Below, piece by piece: positions 39,601 through 45,164 of a DNA stretch of 45,164 bases. Numbering within the stretch: position 1 is the first letter of the stretch; each line of letters starts with the position of its first letter. The DNA is from Candidatus Parachristensenella avicola (GTDB lineage: Bacteria; Bacillota; Clostridia; Christensenellales; UMGS416): contig CAJFUN010000025.1 of the NCBI GenBank assembly GCA_904420205.1, positions 1 through 45,164 of the forward strand, given 5' to 3'. The notes beneath the pieces are model-generated. The model did not search any database. It saw nothing but the letters and a program-made list of their open reading frames with translations, and was not told the origin of the DNA. The position numbers were made by a program, and so were the translations under genes.

Positions 39601-40592
39601 TGGTTTCTCGGCTCCTTTGAATAGGCTTCCCCAGGCTCATTCCGCTCCTTGATGCCATTATACTCATCCACAAAGTATAGCGGCCGGCGCTTGGACTCAT
39701 TGAAGACGCGCCCCAAATATTCGCCGATAATGCCCAGGCAAATCAGCTGGATCCCGCCGATAAAGAGGATTACGCACATCATCGAAGGATATCCGGCCAC
39801 CGGGTCGCCCACGGCCAGCGCCTTAATCAGGATAATGATCAAATACAGAAAGGCAAAAGCTGATACCACTCCGCCCAGCCATGCCGCCAACCGCAGCGGC
39901 GCGGTGGAAAAAGAGGTCAGCCCCTCCAAGGCCAGCCCCCAAAGCCCACGGAAGCTCCATTTGCTGGTCCCAGCCACCCGGTCGCCTACCTCAAAAAGGA
40001 TTTCCTTTTTATGGTATCCAATCCAGCTGTACATGCCTTTGGTATAGCGCTGATTTTCCCGAAGCTGGCGGATTGCATTGACGCACCTACGATCCAGCAG
40101 GCGAAAATCCCCCACATTGGGATAGATATTCACTTTGGTGGATCGTTGTAGCATCCGGTAGAAGGTTTCCGCGCACCATGCTTTCAGCTTGGACTCGTTC
40201 TTGCGATTCATCCGGCGGGCATATACATCGTCATAGCCGCATTCCCAGTAATGCACCATCTCCGGTATCTTTTCCGGAGGATGCTGAAGATCGGCGTCCA
40301 TTATAATAAGCGCGTCCCCCCGGGCATAATCCATGCCGCAGGTCATAGCCGTTTCCTTGCCATAGTTGCGGGACAGATTCACATAGCATACCCTTGGATC
40401 CTGTTCGCGAAGCCTTCTCAACACTTCAAGGGTGCCGTCGCTACTACCGTCATTCACGACCAAGATCTCGAATTCGTAATCCTCCAGCGTATCGATCACC
40501 CCGGTCAGCCGTTCATACAGAAGGGGTAGCGCCTCCTCCTCGTTATAGGCTGGAATCAGGATGCTGATCATCCTCTTTTGCTTGGCTGTCAT
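39597..40592 (-). CDS. GT2 glycosyltransferase, polyisoprenyl-phosphate type (GtrB/DPM-like)
   Basis: A 331-residue enzyme with the GT2 start ISILIPAYNEEEALP, the metal-binding DADLQHPPE and two C-terminal membrane helices (about 235-260 and 270-295). It should transfer a sugar from a nucleotide donor to undecaprenyl phosphate. The product would then be flipped by the GtrA protein. The ATG at 40592 has GAGGAGG 9 nt upstream and lies inside the 3' end of yfhO, an overlap of 50 nt. An alternative start at 40571 has no proper spacing. Confidence 0.93.
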   Translation of the reverse strand: MTAKQKRMISILIPAYNEEEALPLLYERLTGVIDTLEDYEFEILVVNDGSSDGTLEVLRRLREQDPRVCYVNLSRNYGKETAMTCGMDYARGDALIIMDADLQHPPEKIPEMVHYWECGYDDVYARRMNRKNESKLKAWCAETFYRMLQRSTKVNIYPNVGDFRLLDRRCVNAIRQLRENQRYTKGMYSWIGYHKKEILFEVGDRVAGTSKWSFRGLWGLALEGLTSFSTAPLRLAAWLGGVVSAFAFLYLIIILIKALAVGDPVAGYPSMMCVILFIGGIQLICLGIIGEYLGRVFNESKRRPLYFVDEYNGIKERNEPGEAYSKEPRNQ

Positions 40593-43302
40593 CGGCTGGC
40601 TCCTCCTCGCTCTCCTTTACCGCCTCCGCTCGCTGCGGATTGTCGATCAAATCCGCCGTCTCTTCTGCACGGAATTGTTCCACGTGCTCCACAAAGCCCA
40701 TTCCAGCAGGGAGCCGGCGCCGCCTTGCGCGAAGCAACTCTATCACCACCAGCAGCGCCAGGCTAATGAACGACAGAATCAAGCCCATGACAAAACCTGT
40801 GGGGCAATAGCTCATTTCAACCTGATGGGTTCCTGCCTCCAGCTCAATACCCATGAAACCCTCGCCCAGCGGCATGGTTTCAACTTTCTGCCCATCCACT
40901 TTAACGGTCCAGCCCGTGTCATAGGGCACGGATAGGAACATCACGCCGGTGTTTGCCGCATTTATGGAGCCGGATACATAAGTATCCGTGAAGGTATCAA
41001 TCTGCCATTGGCCTTGGCTTAGCTGCCCGAATGCCGCGTCCATCGCCGCCGGATCCACCGTGCAGGCAGAAGCCATAAAATATCCGGTATCGCTTTTATC
41101 CAGCGTCATCTCCACAGAAATCTCGCCTGCCGGGCATTCACCCAGCGCGACCACATGGTTTTCCCCATAGGTGATTTCCCGGCTTTCACCGTCAGGCATA
41201 GTTACCGTAAGCTTGCTGACCTCCTGAGAGTTCTTGGTGCGGATATAGAGGAAGACTGGCTGCTGCTGGTCGTTTTCAATGTCAAAGGTGACGATGCCGT
41301 TGGAATCGTCGGTGCGGTCGAAATAATACCCGCCCAACCATTCGTTGGTCAGGCCGCTGTTACGGATATCGACCATCTGGGCGGAATAGTTATGGGTACG
41401 CAGCTCGGTGAGCGGCCCTTCCAGCCCGGTGGCCTTTTCAATGAACTGATTCTGCACGGCAAAAGCGTTGTTATTGTCCACACTCCAGCTTTTGATATCG
41501 CCGCTGACAAGGTAGCCCAACGACAGTGCATAGGGGTTGCGGTAAACTTTATACCCGTCTATCTCCGTGACATATTGATACAATGTACCCGATTCCAGCT
41601 CCGTATTGCTCACAAGATAACGCACGCCTAAAATAGCGTTCAGCGTGGGTAGCGAGCTATCCTGGAAGAAAGAATTCAGCCCGTTATTGGATAAGCCCAG
41701 CTGACGCATTGCTTTGGCCATACCGCCGTATGCCATGGAGTTAAACTGACAGATTCCTTTATACCCAAACCAGGCGCAGTCATTGCTGGTCCAATAGGGC
41801 TCCAGCTTTTCCACCCGGTAAGTGTCGCCATCCAGGGATTCCACCTGGTTCATGACGTTGCTGATGGCGTCATGTTGAACGTAATCGGTTTCACGGCTGG
41901 CCACCGCGCGATACATAGGCCACTGGACCACAAGCTCTGTGCAGGTCAAAAACAGCACCAATGTATAGGCGACTGCCTGCGGTAACTTACCAGCTCTGTA
42001 CAACGCTAAAATGCCTAGGTAGCCTACCACAACCAGGATATTCGCATATGCGATGACCATCGTAACCTGGGAATCATCCTTGGACTGGGCGGCAATGATG
42101 ATCGCCATCATGCCGGCAAACAGCCAACCCAGAATCTTGCCCTGCCGCTTTTCAATCTGCGTAAACCCGCGCCAGGCCATGACCACCAAGGTAAAGCAAT
42201 ATAAAAAGGCGAAACGATGGTTCAGCGAGTTCGGGTATCGCATGCCATGCATCGCGTAGTTGGGGTAGCTGGCCTGGAAACAGACGAAGATCACGCCGAG
42301 AATCGCCGTAGCGGCAATCTTCTCCCTAACCGGCGATTTTCCGGTCCAGTAGACCGGCACCATCATCAGCGCCAGCGTGCCGCATGCTACGTTGGGCAGC
42401 CCGCTCATAACCGATGGCTCGATAAAGGAAAGGTGATTGGCGATCAGTTCCCCCATCTTAAAGAGCGAGGCGTCCCACTGGGGTGGTCCATACCCCAGCG
42501 ACGCAATCCCCTGCAGCGCAAGATAAGTGGGAACGGACATAAAGGCGCTTAGCCCGCCCGCCAGCAACGAATACAGCGTAAAACGCCCCACCTTTTTCCA
42601 GAACAGTGCGCGGTCCGGGCTATCCTTGTGAATAAAAAGATGCGCAAAGAAATATAGCACCGCATAGACGGCCACCATAAAGGAAATATAGAAGTTAGAC
42701 ACGATGGCCAGCCCCAGCGATAAGCAGTACAGCCAGGGCCGTTCGCCCCGGAGCATACGCTCCAGCCCCAGCATGACCAAGGGCAGCAAGGCCAGGCAGT
42801 CCATCCACATAATATTCCAAGAATACGCCACCATGTAATTGCACAGCGCATACATGGTGCCAAAGATAATATTGGATAGGCCGTCCTTATGGAATACCCC
42901 TTTCAGAAACCAATAGAAAGTTAACCCCATAAAGCCCGTTTTAATCAGGGTGATGAGCGCCATCGCCTCGGTCAGCATGGTGCGGGGAAAGAGTGCCACG
43001 ATCACATTAAGCGGGCTGGCCAGATAGTAACCGATCAAGCCCCAAAAGTTCGTGCCCGCCCCAGAATCCCAGCTATAAAAAAGGCTGCCGCCCGTAACAA
43101 GCTTCTCTCGCAGCAGCGAAAAGAAGGGCGCATATTGGTGATACATATCGATGGTCAGAATCGTATTTTTCCCGAAAGGAAAAATCTGCAAGGCAATAAA
43201 TCCTACCTGCAGCGTAATCATCGGCACAAAGAAGGCCAAAAGCGCAAACCGGTGCCGCATCGCCCAGCGCAGGAACCGATTGCGCGAATTGATTTGTTCC
43301 AA
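40543..43302 (-). CDS. YfhO-family membrane protein, putative GT-C glycosyltransferase
   Basis: A 919-residue protein. The first half has about twelve membrane helices, with the YfhO start (NTILTIDMYHQYAPFFSLL, where the Asp is probably catalytic) and GGSLFYSWDSGAGTNFWG. A large outer domain (about 450-860) and one more C-terminal helix follow, then an acidic tail. YfhO proteins are thought to move sugars from lipid carriers to wall polymers such as lipoteichoic acid. The start appears to be TTG, 8 nt after GGGAGG. It leads the operon with GT2, GtrA and the glycosidase-like gene, which supplies its likely donor sugar. Confidence 0.9.
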   Translation of the reverse strand: MEQINSRNRFLRWAMRHRFALLAFFVPMITLQVGFIALQIFPFGKNTILTIDMYHQYAPFFSLLREKLVTGGSLFYSWDSGAGTNFWGLIGYYLASPLNVIVALFPRTMLTEAMALITLIKTGFMGLTFYWFLKGVFHKDGLSNIIFGTMYALCNYMVAYSWNIMWMDCLALLPLVMLGLERMLRGERPWLYCLSLGLAIVSNFYISFMVAVYAVLYFFAHLFIHKDSPDRALFWKKVGRFTLYSLLAGGLSAFMSVPTYLALQGIASLGYGPPQWDASLFKMGELIANHLSFIEPSVMSGLPNVACGTLALMMVPVYWTGKSPVREKIAATAILGVIFVCFQASYPNYAMHGMRYPNSLNHRFAFLYCFTLVVMAWRGFTQIEKRQGKILGWLFAGMMAIIIAAQSKDDSQVTMVIAYANILVVVGYLGILALYRAGKLPQAVAYTLVLFLTCTELVVQWPMYRAVASRETDYVQHDAISNVMNQVESLDGDTYRVEKLEPYWTSNDCAWFGYKGICQFNSMAYGGMAKAMRQLGLSNNGLNSFFQDSSLPTLNAILGVRYLVSNTELESGTLYQYVTEIDGYKVYRNPYALSLGYLVSGDIKSWSVDNNNAFAVQNQFIEKATGLEGPLTELRTHNYSAQMVDIRNSGLTNEWLGGYYFDRTDDSNGIVTFDIENDQQQPVFLYIRTKNSQEVSKLTVTMPDGESREITYGENHVVALGECPAGEISVEMTLDKSDTGYFMASACTVDPAAMDAAFGQLSQGQWQIDTFTDTYVSGSINAANTGVMFLSVPYDTGWTVKVDGQKVETMPLGEGFMGIELEAGTHQVEMSYCPTGFVMGLILSFISLALLVVIELLRARRRRLPAGMGFVEHVEQFRAEETADLIDNPQRAEAVKESEEEPADDSQAKEDDQHPDSSL

Positions 43303-43333
43303 ATCCCCGTCCTCCCATTCAAATGATCAATTC

Positions 43334-43362
43334 CCGCCGGAAGCTGCTCGTGGTTCCGGCGG
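43334..43362 (-). other. stem-loop at the 5' end of the yfhO message
   Basis: A 9-bp stem (43334-43342 with 43354-43362, CCGCCGGAA arm) with an 11-nt loop and no T-run. The promoter at 43373-43402 would start transcription near 43366, so the hairpin should form almost at the 5' end of the message. Confidence 0.5.
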
Positions 43363-43372
43363 CAATTATTTT

Positions 43373-43402
43373 ATTATATCAGCAAACCTGCCCTTCTGTC
43401 AC
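43373..43402 (-). promoter_or_regulatory. extended -10 promoter of the yfhO operon
   Basis: GTGACA (43402-43397), an 18-bp spacer and TATAAT (43378-43373), preceded by TGA as in an extended -10 (TGATATAAT). Confidence 0.6.
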
Positions 43403-43459
43403 CCCAGACCCTGTCAGGGGGAGTAAAAAAGTGTATTGAACCTGCAAAACCGAATATTC

Positions 43460-44125
43460 TTAGCGCAATTTGAAGTGTTCTGCCAGCGCTGAAAGCGTCT
43501 CTTCCCTGGTATCTGTCCCGTTGTCGTCACGGGTTAAGGTAAAAAAGCCGCTTTGGGCAAAAGCGCTGTATCGTTCCGGGCTGTTGACCTGCGCAATGCA
43601 AGCCTGGAAATTTCTTAAAGTCGCCTCCGGATCCGGGCAGCTTTGGATCACGGAAAGCAAAAACTGCTTTTCCGGGTCAGCCCGGTCAAAAAAGCGCTCC
43701 GCGGACATGGCCTGTGGGGAAAGCATGATGGCTACATGATCATAATCAGACACCTGCCACAGCAGATCACAGGGAATATTGGTATCCACGATAACCTTGC
43801 GCTCCGAGGATATCCGAATGAGCTCCGCGACCTCAAAGCCCGCCAGCTCCCGGCTGTTCCCATCCACCCAGGCCTCATATTCCTCCGGCGTCCGGGATAC
43901 GAAATGCTGCCATGATGGCATCGTATTCATATAGCAAATATTGGGCTGCCGCTCAGGATCGGCAATCGATAAAATAGCGTCCAGGTTGTAGTTCTCCTGG
44001 CAATGGATCATGTCATAGCGTTGCGCCAACATGGCGCACATGGTGGACTTGCCTGCATAGGCCGTCCCATTGATAAAATAGCAGTTGCGCAGATAGTACT
44101 TCAAGATGTTGTTTTCGATGTTCAT
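43460..44125 (-). CDS. P-loop nucleotide-binding protein, kinase-like, unknown role
   Basis: A 221-residue soluble protein with Walker A GTAYAGKST at 20-28, preceded by the strand YFINGTAYAGKS typical of small-molecule kinases. VIVDTNIPCDLL may hold the Walker B aspartate. There is no lid or substrate motif that I can name. The arginine/serine-rich tail NGTDTREETLSALAEHF is helical. It stands alone, with GAGG 11 nt before the ATG. Weak GC-rich hairpins follow its stop codon. Confidence 0.7.
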   Translation of the reverse strand: MNIENNILKYYLRNCYFINGTAYAGKSTMCAMLAQRYDMIHCQENYNLDAILSIADPERQPNICYMNTMPSWQHFVSRTPEEYEAWVDGNSRELAGFEVAELIRISSERKVIVDTNIPCDLLWQVSDYDHVAIMLSPQAMSAERFFDRADPEKQFLLSVIQSCPDPEATLRNFQACIAQVNSPERYSAFAQSGFFTLTRDDNGTDTREETLSALAEHFKLR

Positions 44126-44823
44126 GCGTAGCTTATCCTCTTTTATTAAAAATGAAAGAGCTTTTCCTCCTCATCATCCCGCCTGTGCTAGTTTGTCTTC
44201 TAAACGCCACTACCGTCTCATAGGCAAAACCGCTCCCAATGGGCAGAATTGTAATATAATGAGTGGCAATCGGACTAGTTGTACTTCATGCGGGCAATAA
44301 TCCGGTTCATAGGCGAGGCTAGGCTGTTATACCAGCATTCCCGTATCCCATCGCTCCATCCGCAGTATTCGCGAGAAAGGCGCCAAATTCTTCGTCGGCT
44401 GAATAGTGACCGTCATGGAAAAAGCAACAAATGCCTCTGTCTCCAAATTCTACTCTATCGCCAGCTGCATGTTTACAGCTTGTTTCCTGGGATGCAGCGC
44501 AAAAATACTCCAATATATTGAAAGGAAACCTAACATAAAACCAATTCGCTACCGCCTACCCTATTACAGAGTGAATCTAAGCGAAATTTGTATTCCCAAC
44601 ACCCAAACGAGGGAAGCATGGAAACGCCTGTATCGGCTTCATTCAAGTCCGTGGACACCATACTTCCCATTTGCTACAATTGTACCAACATTATCGACGA
44701 ACAGCATGCCGGTGTAAACGTTCTATCCATCTGGGCGCTTATCGACCAAGATCAGAATTTCCCCTTTCCAGATTGTAGCGGCTTACATGTGACTATCCAG
44801 GACTGTTGGCGCGCGAGCCCACG
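44126..44823. other. stretch without an intact gene
   Basis: No open frame here combines a ribosome binding site with protein-like sequence. Short frames on the plus strand (for example 44588-44823) contain scraps such as METPVSASFKSVDTILPICYNC that may be remnants. No tRNA, insertion sequence or repeat array is visible. Confidence 0.4.
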
Positions 44824-45066
44824 ATGGAACAAGAGGCTGTCCGCAGCCTGCTACGCAAAATGCATATTCCGTATATGGAGACGCCGGAAAACCGCGAATA
44901 GTCCAATTTCTGCAGACATACGCGAGATCGGGAGCAACCCACCAAAAATGCTTTATACGCCCCTAATTATGTAGAGCAGGCAGCCGGCAAATTTTTGCCT
45001 CGCACGAAAGAAGAACAAACCGCTATCATGCGCAATTACTGTAGAAATTCCTATTCATGTGTTTGA
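44824..45066 (+). pseudogene. possible gene remnant with an in-frame stop
   Basis: From the ATG at 44824 the frame reads MEQEAVRSLLRKMHIPYMET and so on, stops with TAG at 44899-44901, then stays open with protein-like sequence (NALYAPNYVEQAAGKFLPRT) until TGA at 45064. No ribosome binding site is visible. I do not recognise a family. It may be the remains of a decayed accessory gene. Confidence 0.3.
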
Positions 45067-45164
45067 AAAAGACATACAGTCTCGACGTGTGTCTCGTCAT
45101 CTCGGAAATTCCCGTCCGCATCAAACGAGTCGGGCGTCACCGCCGTATACCCATCCGCCTCGCC
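45051..45164 (-). CDS. possible 3' end of an acidic protein cut by the right edge
   Basis: On the minus strand the last 114 bp are open from the window edge to a TAG at 45053-45051. They encode 37 residues rich in Asp and Glu, including ADGYTAVTPDSFDADGNF. The composition is protein-like, but it is short and unrecognised. Confidence 0.35.
   Translation of the reverse strand, partial: GEADGYTAVTPDSFDADGNFRDDETHVETVCLFQTHE

Noticed and set aside
1..45164. CRISPR arrays, intact insertion sequences, tRNA or rRNA genes
   Set aside because: Reading both strands showed no regular repeat-spacer array, transposase gene or tRNA-like cloverleaf.

Overview
The window looks like chromosome from an endospore-forming member of the class Clostridia, probably an uncultured gut lineage; I cannot name the genus. 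The evidence is a SCIFF ribosomally made peptide with its radical SAM maturase (a clostridial marker), a sigma-K gene with an intact pro-sequence, RNase J, a bifunctional Rel, an intact SecDF fusion, T-box leaders on glyS and valS, a Gram-positive LexA box at dinB, lipobox signal peptides and AGGAGG-type ribosome binding sites. The DNA is moderately GC-rich, except for an AT-richer island at about 22.1-24.0 kb.

Layout. 0-2.5 kb: a gene cut by the left edge, an orphan corrinoid protein and a PocR-domain AraC regulator. 2.7-7.8 kb: a small membrane protein, then rel and recJ. 7.8-13.8 kb: a leftward run of secDF, a gamma-carbonic-anhydrase-like gene, the SCIFF maturase, SCIFF, a TIGR04086-like membrane protein, a Gx-transporter protein and a NusG-domain-II protein. 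13.8-15.7 kb: apbE (rightward) facing an FMN-binding lipoprotein (leftward). With the NusG II and Gx genes, these four resemble the core of flavin-based extracellular electron transfer loci. 15.8-22 kb: a DUF4838 protein, a GNAT-ParB-like fusion, an amino-acid symporter, and dinB with a small partner gene. 22.1-24.1 kb: the island, holding a TetR regulator and a frameshifted Fe-S aldo/keto reductase, each preceded by a related palindrome. 24.1-28.9 kb: sigK, a metallophosphoesterase, mltG and RNase J.

29-36.7 kb is a translation block: T-box-glyS-TrmH methyltransferase rightward, and T-box-small membrane protein-valS-folC leftward. 36.7-43.3 kb is a compact leftward run of a YfhO membrane protein, a GT2 glycosyltransferase, a GtrA flippase-like protein, a glycoside-hydrolase-like protein and pgsA, which suggests polyisoprenyl-linked glycosylation of an envelope polymer. 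43.4-44.1 kb is an orphan P-loop protein. The last kilobase holds no intact gene and looks decayed, apart from a possible 3' gene end on the minus strand at the right edge.

Most of the window is core genome. The parts most worth a second look are the flavin-transfer cluster facing apbE, the SCIFF unit with an extra leader cysteine and its own promoter and attenuator-like hairpin, the autoregulated and apparently leaderless TetR/oxidoreductase island, and the small unknown genes tied to dinB and to the valS T-box. All functions are inferred by reading the sequence; no database search was run.
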